64,000 bases of DNA from Paenibacillus dendritiformis (GTDB taxonomy: Bacteria > Bacillota > Bacilli > Paenibacillales > Paenibacillaceae), in NCBI RefSeq assembly GCF_021654795.1, contig NZ_AP025344.1, forward strand, positions 4,278,501 to 4,342,500. Reading direction: 5' to 3'. Positions 16,633 to 23,950 of this stretch are shown piece after piece; the stretch's first letter is position 1, and every line of letters begins with the position of its first letter. The notes under the pieces were generated by a model, which was given only the letters and a program-made list of their open reading frames with translations, searched no databases and had not been told where the DNA came from. Position numbers and translations under genes: made by a program.

Positions 16633-16661
16633 AGTATAATTATGTATATTACAAATCATAA
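16633..16661 (-). promoter_or_regulatory. Candidate promoter of ECF gene 16021-16587
   Basis: On the minus strand TTATGA (16661-16656), 17 bases, TATACT (16638-16633), about 46 bases before the start. Weak -35, good -10. Confidence 0.4.
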
Positions 16662-16729
16662 TTATTTTAAACCAGAAAGTAAAGACAATATTTTACATAT
16701 AAAACAGGCGAATAGCTCTTCGAAGCAAC

Positions 16730-16766
16730 AAAAAAAGAGCCTCAGCCTTCACGTGCTGACGCTCTT
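16730..16766 (-). terminator. Terminator after YheO-type regulator
   Basis: AAGAGC-C-TCAGC pairs with GCTGA-C-GCTCTT (one C:C mismatch). On the minus strand a run of Ts follows the hairpin, 32 bases after the regulator stop. Confidence 0.82.
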
Positions 16767-16797
16767 CCTCCACGGCGGGAGATTCTCCCTTCCAAAC

Positions 16798-17475
16798 TTA
16801 GTTGCTGGCTTTCTTTTCGCTTTTCGACGTATGATTGCGCAGATGCAAATACACCGTATGCTTCGTAATCTTGAGGGCGTTCGCGACAATCGTGACCGCG
16901 TCCCTCATATTGAACACGCCCCGATCATTAAGCAGGCCGATAATATGCTTGTTCCGGTTCGCATACGAGATTTCGGGGGAAGCATCAACCGCTTCAATCG
17001 TCCGTTCGATCGTTTCCTGGATCATATCCTCGACGGAGGAAGCAAAGTGCTCCGATTGCCCCCGCGATTCCATATCCGGATGCGGCACAAAGGCTTGCAG
17101 CACCTGAGAAAACGGTTCATCCAAATTCATGTTGATGCACAGCAATCCGATAATTTTCCCGGCCTCGCCCCGTATCGCGATCGTGCTCGACTTCATCAGA
17201 CGATTGTTCTTGCTCCTCGTAAAATAACTGATCGCCTGCTTCGAGTTGGACTGTTCGATCTCTTGCAGCATTTGCAGAGCCAGGTTCGTGATCGGCGCTC
17301 CCAATTCCCTTCCCGTATGATGCCCGTTCGCAATCTTGATCACGGAATGCTGGTAATCTTCCAGACTGTGCAGCACGATTTCGGAGGCATCCCCCAAGTA
17401 ATCCGCCAAGCCTTCCACTACCGAATCATACGACTGCAAGATAGAACGATCCTGCTCCGTAAATCTCGTGTTCAT
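16798..17475 (-). CDS. YheO/DauR-type PAS and helix-turn-helix regulator
   Basis: A 225-residue transcription regulator. The N-terminal YheO-like PAS domain is at about residues 8-120 (LADYLGDASEIVLHSLED, then IRGEAGKIIGLLCINMNL). The C-terminal helix-turn-helix is at about residues 165-215 (NMRDAVTIVANALKITKHTVYLHLR). The start at 17475 has GGAAGG 10 bases upstream; the longer frame starting at 17523 has none. It is divergent from the transporter and serine dehydratase operon, which marks it as the likely local regulator. In other bacteria, relatives such as DauR control amino-acid catabolism. TTGAT-N3-ATCAA palindromes in the shared intergenic region are candidate binding sites. Confidence 0.87.
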   Translation of the reverse strand: MNTRFTEQDRSILQSYDSVVEGLADYLGDASEIVLHSLEDYQHSVIKIANGHHTGRELGAPITNLALQMLQEIEQSNSKQAISYFTRSKNNRLMKSSTIAIRGEAGKIIGLLCINMNLDEPFSQVLQAFVPHPDMESRGQSEHFASSVEDMIQETIERTIEAVDASPEISYANRNKHIIGLLNDRGVFNMRDAVTIVANALKITKHTVYLHLRNHTSKSEKKASN

Positions 17476-17533
17476 AGAATCAAATCCTTCCTTGGGCAAC
17501 CTGAATTTGCGCATTGCGGTCAATCAAAAAAAT

Positions 17534-17546
17534 TTGATTATATCAA
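17534..17546. promoter_or_regulatory. Palindrome TTGAT-TAT-ATCAA, regulator side
   Basis: A perfect 5-bp arm palindrome that on the minus strand overlaps a TATAAT box upstream of the YheO-type gene. The same arms recur at 17727-17739 on the operon side. A second inverted repeat, GTTAAT-TCT-ATTAAC, is at 17552-17566. Confidence 0.5.
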
Positions 17547-17707
17547 CATAAGTTAATTCTATTAACGATTAGTAACATCATAACGCGAACGATGGGCGCA
17601 ATCAATCCCCGATTCGCCAAGTCCCCCAATAAACCGCCTAAACTGGTCACAGTATTGACCGTTTGGCATAACTTGCGGCAAAATTTCAAACTCTGCCGGA
17701 AGCGGGA

Positions 17708-17736
17708 TTGTATGATCGAAATAAACTTGATATAAT
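17708..17736 (+). promoter_or_regulatory. Sigma-A promoter of the serine dehydratase operon
   Basis: TTGTAT (17708-17713), 17 bases, TATAAT (17731-17736), about 145 bases before the first gene of the operon. Confidence 0.75.
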
Positions 17737-17739
17737 CAA
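17727..17739. promoter_or_regulatory. Palindrome TTGAT-ATA-ATCAA, operon side
   Basis: It overlaps the -10 box of the operon promoter and has the same arms as the site at 17534-17546. It is a candidate operator for the divergent YheO-type regulator. Confidence 0.5.
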
Positions 17740-17838
17740 TTCTAGTTAATATACTCAATTATTTTTGATTCACTAAATAAATGAAAGATGAACTCAAACT
17801 TAATTGATTCCTCAAAGCAATGCCTTAATTTTTAAATT

Positions 17839-17853
17839 TTGAAAGCGGTTACT
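17839..17853 (+). promoter_or_regulatory. cre site (CcpA) in the operon leader
   Basis: TTGAAAGCGGTTACT fits the Bacillus cre consensus WTGNAANCGNWNNCW at every fixed position. It lies about 100 bases downstream of the -10 box, where CcpA would act as a roadblock, implying carbon catabolite repression. Confidence 0.6.
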
Positions 17854-17885
17854 AATCTACGTGCACACAAGGAGGATCATCGAGT

Positions 17886-18929
17886 ATGGACATCGCAATC
17901 GGCACCTTATTGCTTTTATTGGTATTGTCCCTGTTCTCCCTCTTCAGCTTCAAGGCCCCGAATGGCATGAAGGCGATGGGCGCTTTGGCCAATGCGGCGG
18001 TTGCCAGCTTTTTGGTGGAAGCGTTCCAGAGCTATGTAGGCGGAGACTTGTTCGGCTTCGAGCTCGCGAAGGAAGTCGGGCTCGCTTCCGGCAGCATGGG
18101 CGGCGTAGCCGCTGCCGCGCTGGTCTCGCTCGCGATGGGCGTCTCCCCCGTCTACGCGCTGCTGCTTGGCGCAGCCTGTGCCGGCACGGGTCTGCTCCCC
18201 GGCTTTATCGCGGGCTATCTTGTCTCGTTCGTCGTCAAGCTGATTGAGAAGAAGGTTCCGGACGGACTCGATCTCATCGTCTGCATTGTCGTCGCCGCAC
18301 CGCTCGTTCGCTTTGCGGCCAATATCGCGACGCCGATCGTCGACGCGACGCTGCTCAATATCGGCGGCATCATCACGACAGCGGCCAACAACAATCCGAT
18401 TATTATGGGCATCGTCCTGGGCGGGGTCATTACCGTCGTCGCTACCGCGCCGCTCAGCTCCATGGCGCTTACCGCGATGCTGGGTCTGACCGGATTGCCG
18501 ATGGCGATCGGAGCCTTGTCCGTCATGGGATCTTCCTTCATGAACTTCGTGTTCTTCCATCGCATGAAGTTCGGCGACCGCCGCTCCACGATTGCCGTGG
18601 CCATCGAGCCGTTAACGCAAGCGGACATCATCTCCGCCAACCCGATACCCGTCTATACCACCAACTTCCTGGGCGGGGCCATGGCGGGTGTCGTCGTCGC
18701 CTTGTTCAACCTGACCAACAACGCCACCGGCACGGCGACCCCGATTGCCGGACTGATGGTCATGTACGGGTTCAATGATGCGATAACGGTCACGATCGCG
18801 GCAGTCCTGTGCGCGCTGTGCGGCATCGTGGCGGGCTTCATCGGCTCGCTCATCTTCAGGAACTTCAAGATTCGAACCGTCGCCGAAATCCGCGGAACCG
18901 CACCCGTAACCGGCAACGAAGTAGCTTAA
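17886..18929 (+). CDS. PTS_EIIC_2-type membrane transporter
   Basis: A 347-residue polytopic membrane protein with about nine to ten helices, Gly/Ala rich. It resembles the PTS_EIIC_2 family (PF13303), which lacks the IIA and IIB domains. Characteristic stretches are TAPLSSMALTAMLGLTGLP and MGSSFMNFVFFHRMKFGDRRST. The start has AAGGAGGATC 8 bases upstream. Being first in an operon with both serine dehydratase subunits, it probably imports their substrate (L-serine or a related amino acid), but the family's real substrates are not well established. No PTS phosphotransfer genes are nearby, so transport may not be phosphorylation-coupled. Confidence 0.8.
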   Translation: MDIAIGTLLLLLVLSLFSLFSFKAPNGMKAMGALANAAVASFLVEAFQSYVGGDLFGFELAKEVGLASGSMGGVAAAALVSLAMGVSPVYALLLGAACAGTGLLPGFIAGYLVSFVVKLIEKKVPDGLDLIVCIVVAAPLVRFAANIATPIVDATLLNIGGIITTAANNNPIIMGIVLGGVITVVATAPLSSMALTAMLGLTGLPMAIGALSVMGSSFMNFVFFHRMKFGDRRSTIAVAIEPLTQADIISANPIPVYTTNFLGGAMAGVVVALFNLTNNATGTATPIAGLMVMYGFNDAITVTIAAVLCALCGIVAGFIGSLIFRNFKIRTVAEIRGTAPVTGNEVA

Positions 18930-19003
18930 TCGAGTCAAAGATATGAAGTCTTTCGAGAGTAATCCCGATACACCGACCAATCTGCTGAGAGGAGAATCGC
19001 ACC

Positions 19004-19711
19004 ATGCCGTTTCACTCCGTGTTTGACATTATCGGCCCTGTCATGATCGGGCCGTCGAGCTCGCATACGGCCGGGGCCAACCGCATCGGCCGCGTGGCGC
19101 GCAAGCTGTTCGGACGCCTGCCCGAATCCGTCACGATCACCCTGTACGGATCCTTTGCGAAGACTTACCGGGGCCATGGAACCGATGTGGCCATCGTAAG
19201 CGGCATTCTTGACTTCGACACGGCGGACGAGCGGATTCCCGATGCCCTCCGCATCGCCGCGGAACAAGGGCTGGACGTGAAGTTCGTGCTGTCGGATGAG
19301 GCCGTGGAGCATCCCAATACCGCGCGCCTGGCGCTGCGGGACAAGCGCGGCGGGCTGGAGGTCACCGGCGTCTCGATTGGCGGCGGCAGCATGGAGATCC
19401 GCGAAGTCATTCAACTGGACGACAATCCGGCACGCAGCCATCCAACGATGCTCGTCCTGCATGAGGACAAGCACGGAGCCGTGGCCCATGTGACGTCGCT
19501 GCTCGCCGAGCATCATATCAACATCGGATATATGGAAGTATCCCGTTCGGGTAAAGGACAGAGCGCCTTGATGGCGATCGAGCTCGACGAATCGGTCGAT
19601 GACGCGGTGATCCATCATATGCATACGCTCCCCCATATCCAGGAGATATGGCAAGTGAAGACGTATCAGCGCGCCAGCTCCGAAGGAGGCAGACCATGTT
19701 CCATAGCGTAG
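19004..19711 (+). CDS. sdaAB: L-serine dehydratase, beta subunit
   Basis: A 235-residue subunit of the iron-sulfur L-serine ammonia-lyase, which converts L-serine to pyruvate and ammonia in the cytoplasm. The N-terminal serine dehydratase beta domain shows the hallmark GPVMIGPSSSHTAGANRIG and later GHGTDVAIVSGILDF. A C-terminal ACT domain covers about residues 150-220 (LVLHEDKHGAVAHVTSLLAEHHINIGYMEV), usually binding serine. GAGAGGAG lies 8 bases before the ATG. Its end overlaps the alpha-subunit gene by 16 bases. Transcribed with the upstream transporter; regulation as described for the operon promoter, palindromes and cre site. Confidence 0.96.
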   Translation: MPFHSVFDIIGPVMIGPSSSHTAGANRIGRVARKLFGRLPESVTITLYGSFAKTYRGHGTDVAIVSGILDFDTADERIPDALRIAAEQGLDVKFVLSDEAVEHPNTARLALRDKRGGLEVTGVSIGGGSMEIREVIQLDDNPARSHPTMLVLHEDKHGAVAHVTSLLAEHHINIGYMEVSRSGKGQSALMAIELDESVDDAVIHHMHTLPHIQEIWQVKTYQRASSEGGRPCSIA

Positions 19712-20571
19712 CCGAGCTGCTCCAGCTTGCCGAAGAGAGACAAATGAAAATATCGCGTATCATGCTGGAAAGAGAAATGAAGATTCGCGAGAAAACGGAA
19801 GACGAAATTATGCAAATGATGGAGGCCAACCTGACCGTCATGGAGCAGGCAATCGAGAAAGGGCTGAAAGGGGTCGTCTCCCATTCCGGACTCACCGGAG
19901 GGGATGCCGTCCTGCTTCAGCGTTACATTGCCGGCGGTCATTCCTTGGCCGGTCCGCTCATTCTTGATGCGGTCAGCAAGGCGATTGCGACCAATGAAGT
20001 GAACGCGGCCATGGGCATCATCTGCGCCAACCCTACCGCTGGAGCGGCAGGCGTCGTACCGGGGACGCTGTTCGCCGTCAAGGAGAAGCTGAAGCCGACG
20101 CGGAAGCAAATGGCGGAGTTTCTGTTCACGGCGGGAGCGTTCGGGTTCGTCATCGCCAATAATGCCTTCATCTCGGGCGCGGCGGGAGGCTGTCAAGCGG
20201 AGGTGGGTTCCGCTACGGGAATGGCCGCGGCGGCGGTTGTCGAGATGGCGGGCGGAACGCCGCGCCAATCGGCCGAGGCGATGGCGATCGCGCTTAAAAA
20301 CACGCTCGGCTTGGTATGCGATCCCGTAGCCGGCCTGGTGGAGGTTCCTTGCGTGAAGCGCAACGGAGTCGGGGCTTCGGCGGCGGTTGTGGCCGCGGAT
20401 ATGGCATTGGCCGGCATCAAGAGCCGAATCCCGCCCGATGAGGTCATCCAGGCGATGTATGAGGTCGGCCGCTCCATGCCAAGCTCCCTGCGCGAGACCG
20501 CGGAAGGAGGGCTGGCCAACACGCCAACCGGCCGCCAGCTGGAAGCGATGGTGCTTGGCGAGAGCCAATAA
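19696..20571 (+). CDS. sdaAA: L-serine dehydratase, alpha subunit
   Basis: A 291-residue catalytic subunit. Cysteines for the [4Fe-4S] cluster are visible in GIICANPTAGAAGVVPG, GAAGGCQAEVGSATGMAAA and LVCDPVAGLVEVPCVKRN, the standard layout. The ATG at 19696 has GGAGG six bases upstream inside the beta-subunit gene, so the two are translationally coupled; the more distal in-frame ATG at 19648 is rejected. The length is typical of Bacillus-type SdaAA. The operon ends at the hairpin 20585-20620. Confidence 0.96.
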   Translation: MFHSVAELLQLAEERQMKISRIMLEREMKIREKTEDEIMQMMEANLTVMEQAIEKGLKGVVSHSGLTGGDAVLLQRYIAGGHSLAGPLILDAVSKAIATNEVNAAMGIICANPTAGAAGVVPGTLFAVKEKLKPTRKQMAEFLFTAGAFGFVIANNAFISGAAGGCQAEVGSATGMAAAAVVEMAGGTPRQSAEAMAIALKNTLGLVCDPVAGLVEVPCVKRNGVGASAAVVAADMALAGIKSRIPPDEVIQAMYEVGRSMPSSLRETAEGGLANTPTGRQLEAMVLGESQ

Positions 20572-20584
20572 TACGAAAATGAAA

Positions 20585-20620
20585 AAGTCCCCGGGCAGGA
20601 ACCGACGCTGCCGGGGACTT
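20585..20620 (+). terminator. Terminator of the serine dehydratase operon
   Basis: AAGTCCCC-G-GGCAG pairs with CTGCC-GGGGACTT (one bulged G), 14 bases after the sdaAA stop, followed by a short T stretch. Confidence 0.75.
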
Positions 20621-20655
20621 TGCACGTATAAGTCGCGCGATCGGACCGGGCATGC

Positions 20656-21000
20656 CTAAGACAAGGAGGCTCCGTTCAGCGCCTGCTGGACCCGCATGAC
20701 GCCCTGGGACAACGCATGACCGCCTCCGATAGCCGCAGCGACCGCTACGGCCTCCATAATTTCCGCATCGCCCGCTCCTTTATGCCTCGCCTCATTCACA
20801 TGGTATAACGTGCATACCTCGTTGTTCGCGAACAAGCCGATTCCAAGCGCTATCAGCTGCTTCGTCTTCGCATCCAGCGCGCCGTCGGCGAAGCATGCGC
20901 CCGTAAACGCATGATAAGCCTGCACGACTTCCGGCAAAGTCGATTCCAGCTCGGAAATCTCATTCTTATAAGCCTGCACTTTGTTATCCATTTCGGACAT
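20656..21000 (-). CDS. Carboxymuconolactone decarboxylase (AhpD-like) family protein
   Basis: A 114-residue helical protein of the CMD/AhpD family. The conserved region LIALGIGLFANNEVCTLYHVNEARHKGA has one cysteine and the following His. Where AhpD has CxxC, the second Cys is a Tyr here (CTLYH), so dithiol peroxidase-reductase chemistry is unlikely. The downstream helix AEIMEAVAVAAAIGGGHAL is typical. GAAGGAG lies 5 bases before the ATG at 21000. The gene is convergent with the serine dehydratase operon and unlinked to it. The biochemical role is unknown. Confidence 0.85.
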   Translation of the reverse strand: MSEMDNKVQAYKNEISELESTLPEVVQAYHAFTGACFADGALDAKTKQLIALGIGLFANNEVCTLYHVNEARHKGAGDAEIMEAVAVAAAIGGGHALSQGVMRVQQALNGASLS

Positions 21001-21126
21001 AATCGCTCCTTCTCTGCCGTCCCGCGGCAATCTTCGCGAGGACTGCGGCCAATCTGCTTCGTTCCCTAGGATAACCAGGACAAGCCGGCTTCATCCCTCC
21101 GGCCGGTCAGGCGGACGATTCAACAA

Positions 21127-21426
21127 TCATCGGGATTCCCGCTTCAGCTTCTTGTACGCATGGATGAACGAAGCGGGATTGTCGCGGACAAAATACGTCT
21201 CCACCCCGCGATGAGTATGCAAATACAGAAAGCCGATCGGATCCGAACCGCCATGCTTGCGATGGCAGGATATATCATAGATCTGCGACATGGCGATCCG
21301 CTTGTCCCGGATTCGGACCTCATGCGCATGCAGCTCGATATGGAACGAGGTCTCCGTAATGCGCTCCTCGTTGGAATCAATCGTCCTCGTAATCTCGATG
21401 CATGTCTGTACCGCCAATACGCTCAC
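21127..21426 (-). CDS. Hypothetical small protein
   Basis: A 99-residue soluble protein with a beta-strand-rich pattern (EERITETSFHIELHAHEVRI, then GFLYLHTHRGVETYFV) ending in a basic helix (PASFIHAYKKLKRES). The layout could fit a small PH-like or GRAM-like fold, but this is only an impression. It starts with GTG, preceded by AAGGGGGTG about 6 bases upstream, which strongly supports it being a real gene. It is probably co-oriented with the AhpD-like gene, 126 bases apart. I do not recognise the family. Confidence 0.65.
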   Translation of the reverse strand: MSVLAVQTCIEITRTIDSNEERITETSFHIELHAHEVRIRDKRIAMSQIYDISCHRKHGGSDPIGFLYLHTHRGVETYFVRDNPASFIHAYKKLKRESR

Positions 21427-21535
21427 CGCTGCACCCCCTTGATCTGAGAAAAGCTTTTTCCTTTCCGAACATTATAAAGGAAAAACAGGGGCGTTCGCCA
21501 ATACGCTGCCTCCTGCATCGAATTTTATTTTTTTG

Positions 21536-21564
21536 TGAACCGAAACCGCTCTTCCTCCGTCTAT
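21536..21564 (+). promoter_or_regulatory. ECF-type autoregulatory promoter
   Basis: TGAACC (21536-21541), exactly 16 bases, CGTCTAT (21558-21564). This is the usual layout of promoters read by ECF sigma factors (AAC at -35, CGTC at -10), 44 bases before the sigma gene's start. Confidence 0.7.
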
Positions 21565-21608
21565 ACTAGAGGGTGAAATTACCTATTGGAGAAAGGAGGC
21601 CCTGTAAT

Positions 21609-22277
21609 GTGTTGACCAAACAGCATATGGAGCAGTTAGTTCTGCTCGCCCAGCGCGGCGATGCGGATGCTTTCAGCAGGCTGATCGTCGCCTATGAGAG
21701 CAGTCTGTATCGGTTGGCCCGTTCATATCTGAAACGGCAGGAGGATTGCGCAGATGCGGTCCAGGAGACGGTATTCAAATCGTTCCGGGCGATACGCTCC
21801 CTTAAAGAACCGGCTTACTTCAAGACTTGGCTGTTCCGGATTCTCGTCCATGAATGCTGCCAGCTGCTGCGAGAACGCAAGCGGAATCCGATCGCGAAGC
21901 CGGCGGAATGGGATGCGGCCGAGGCCAGAGATCCCTTCCACGCCATTGAACTGAAGGAAGCGGTAACGTATCTGGAGCATGATCTGCGCAAGATTGTTCA
22001 GCTTTACTATTATAAAGATATGACGATCCGGCAAATAGCCAAGGCGGCGGGCGTCCCGGAGGGGACCGTGAAATCCCGGCTGCACCGGGCTCGCGAGCTG
22101 TTGGCGGAAATCTTAGAATCCCCTGAAGAAAGGAACGTGGACCATGACCCGACAGTAAACCCGGAGCTTGGTTACAGCAACCTTGCTCCGCTGCCTCGCG
22201 TTGCGCGGAAGCGAATCAGACTCAGCGAGCTGCTTTGCCTTCCCGCAGAGGCAGATTTCATCATCACAGCGTCATAA
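21609..22277 (+). CDS. RNA polymerase sigma factor, SigV/SigW-like ECF
   Basis: A sigma factor of 222 residues. Region 2 includes RLARSYLKRQEDCADAVQETVFKSF and WLFRILVHECCQLLRERKR. Region 4 includes LEHDLRKIVQLYYYKDMTIRQIAK and GTVKSRLHRARELL. The GTG at 21609 is chosen because AGGAGG lies 9 bases upstream; the nearby ATG runs straight into a stop. After about residue 165 the sequence leaves the family and runs 50-odd residues into Pro/Arg-rich sequence. This is where an overlapping anti-sigma gene normally begins, but only a stub (ATG ACC CGA CAG, then a stop at 22144) remains. The anti-sigma gene appears deleted or replaced. Confidence 0.85.
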   Translation: MLTKQHMEQLVLLAQRGDADAFSRLIVAYESSLYRLARSYLKRQEDCADAVQETVFKSFRAIRSLKEPAYFKTWLFRILVHECCQLLRERKRNPIAKPAEWDAAEARDPFHAIELKEAVTYLEHDLRKIVQLYYYKDMTIRQIAKAAGVPEGTVKSRLHRARELLAEILESPEERNVDHDPTVNPELGYSNLAPLPRVARKRIRLSELLCLPAEADFIITAS

Positions 22278-22324
22278 ATCATAACAGACAATGCCATAGT
22301 CAATGAGGCAGGATGGGATACGGT

Positions 22325-22768
22325 ATGAAGACAAAAATCCTGGATTCCGGCATGAGAATCACGTCTCAATATGCGGACACGGATTACGACACGGTAGCGG
22401 ATCATTTGTTTGAATATAATGTGCGAGCGACGAGAGGCTTGCTGACCAAGCCTGAGCATGATATCCACTTGTTTTTGCGAGACGAATCCGGCGAGGTCGC
22501 AGGCGGCATCTTTTGCGAGACCTATTCTTATTGCATGTATATCGATATGTTTTGGATAGCCGACGGCTACAGAAACAAAGGGTACGGCAAAGCCATGATC
22601 GCCGAAGCGGAGAACATCGGAAGGGAGATGGGCTGTACGTTTGCGCATACATCCACATTTTCCTACCAGGCCCCGCACTTCTATCAGCAAGCCGGCTATG
22701 AAGTGTTTGCCGTTCTCGATGATTATCCGGACGGAATCCAACAATTTTTTCTCAAAAAGAAATTGTAA
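22325..22768 (+). CDS. GNAT family N-acetyltransferase
   Basis: A 147-residue acetyl-CoA-dependent acyltransferase. Motif A is visible in YIDMFWIADGYRNKGYGKAMIAEAE (pyrophosphate-binding R-N-x-G-x-G). Motif B is in HTSTFSYQAPHFYQQAGYEVFAVLDDYP. The ending GIQQFFLKKKL is typical for this subgroup, often annotated as small-molecule acetyltransferases. The ATG at 22325 has AGGATGGG about 7 bases upstream; a nearer ATG at 22313 is also possible. It follows the ECF gene by 47 bases and could be co-transcribed from the ECF promoter, occupying the place of the missing anti-sigma gene. Confidence 0.87.
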   Translation: MKTKILDSGMRITSQYADTDYDTVADHLFEYNVRATRGLLTKPEHDIHLFLRDESGEVAGGIFCETYSYCMYIDMFWIADGYRNKGYGKAMIAEAENIGREMGCTFAHTSTFSYQAPHFYQQAGYEVFAVLDDYPDGIQQFFLKKKL

Positions 22769-22880
22769 CCGCGGTATCATGCGTCCCTCGCGAGGAACAC
22801 TGTCCCATCCGCGGCGAGAAGGTCAAAAAGGCCATTCCACTCATATAATAAGAGATATTGGATAAGGAGGGAATAACAAT

Positions 22881-23873
22881 ATGAACCTCCCCACGCTGTT
22901 AGGAGCATTGGCATTGGCCTTCTCGGTGGCGGCCGCTCCGGCTGCTCCGGCTAGTCCGGCTGCTCCTGCCCAGGCTCCGAACGCCGCGGCGAAGAGCGGG
23001 CCGGCAACTTCAACCGCACATAAGGCCCCGAAGCTCACCGTGGAGGAAGCGATTGCGCTCGCGGCCGAAGCGCGGAGCGTCTACTGGCATGTGGAGAACG
23101 GCGGCAAGCGGCCGGAAGGCCCTCTTGCGACGTTCGAGCTGAACGGAACGCACTATTTTTATTTGGGGAAGGATATCGGAACGCCGGAGAAGTATGTCGC
23201 CTATCTGAGCAAGTCTTTCACGAAGGATACAGCCAAGGCCTTTTTGAAGAACCGCCTCGACTCCAAATATGTCGTAAAGCATAACGGACGGCTGGCCAAA
23301 GTCGACGCCGATAAAGGCAGCCTCGCCGAATGGAAACAGGCCAAGGCGTCGCTCGTCAAAGAAACGAAGGACGAGAAGCAATTCAAGTTCTATGTCCCGA
23401 TTGGCGAAAATTACGATTGCGAAACGTATAAACTGACCTTCCGCTACATCCAGGGCGCCGGCTGGCGGATCAAGGACGATCCAGAAGCGGAACCGATCGG
23501 GCGCTGTCCGGTGCCGGGAGCGAAGACGATCGATGCGGCTGCCATTCGAACCCAAGCGAAGCTTGGCTTGACATACGACGAGGTCAACGAGCTTTTCGGC
23601 GCTCCGGAGGAAGTTGTCGCCAGCGCCAAAGACGATAGCGATGTCTGGCGGTATGACATTACTCAGCGCGATGACTACCGATTCCGGACCGAATCCGATG
23701 ACGTCGATCTGGAAGGAATCAAGAAAGGCAAGATAGACATTCAATTGTTCATCATCTGGTCCGAGGAAGGGACCATCGCGGGCTGCACGTTCTACTACAA
23801 AGATAAGAACAGCAAGGTGTTCGAAGAACGGCTGCTCGTCGGCGGCAATTGGCAAAAGACCGTGATCCAGTAG
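22881..23873 (+). CDS. Secreted IseA (YoeB)-like protein with BamE-like C-terminus
   Basis: A 330-residue exported protein. The signal peptide is followed by an Ala/Pro-rich linker to about residue 48. Then comes an IseA-type domain (residues 50-215): LTVEEAIALAAEARSVYWHV, YFYLGKDIGTPEKYVAYLSKSFT, and VPIGENYDCETYKLTFRYIQGAGWRI. IseA binds and inhibits DL-endopeptidase autolysins in Bacillus. The last 110 residues (LGLTYDEVNELFGAPEEV, GTIAGCTFYYKD) resemble BamE/SmpA-like repeats, a domain not present in short IseA proteins. The start has AAGGAGG 9 bases upstream. The family call is from remembered motifs. The role is probably protection against cell-wall hydrolases. Confidence 0.75.
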   Translation: MNLPTLLGALALAFSVAAAPAAPASPAAPAQAPNAAAKSGPATSTAHKAPKLTVEEAIALAAEARSVYWHVENGGKRPEGPLATFELNGTHYFYLGKDIGTPEKYVAYLSKSFTKDTAKAFLKNRLDSKYVVKHNGRLAKVDADKGSLAEWKQAKASLVKETKDEKQFKFYVPIGENYDCETYKLTFRYIQGAGWRIKDDPEAEPIGRCPVPGAKTIDAAAIRTQAKLGLTYDEVNELFGAPEEVVASAKDDSDVWRYDITQRDDYRFRTESDDVDLEGIKKGKIDIQLFIIWSEEGTIAGCTFYYKDKNSKVFEERLLVGGNWQKTVIQ

Positions 23874-23889
23874 CGGAGAAAGCGGCAAC

Positions 23890-23938
23890 AAAAAAAAAGC
23901 AGTTCTCCCCTTACTCCCGGTAAGAGCGAGAACTGCTT
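23890..23938 (-). terminator. Terminator of the sugar-acid operon
   Basis: AAGCAGTTCTC (23897-23907) pairs with GAGAACTGCTT (23928-23938), with an inner CTTAC/GTAAG stem. On the minus strand nine Ts follow. It sits 13 bases after the pdxA2 stop and may also serve the convergent IseA-like gene. Confidence 0.9.
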
Positions 23939-23950
23939 CGCCGCTTCAGC

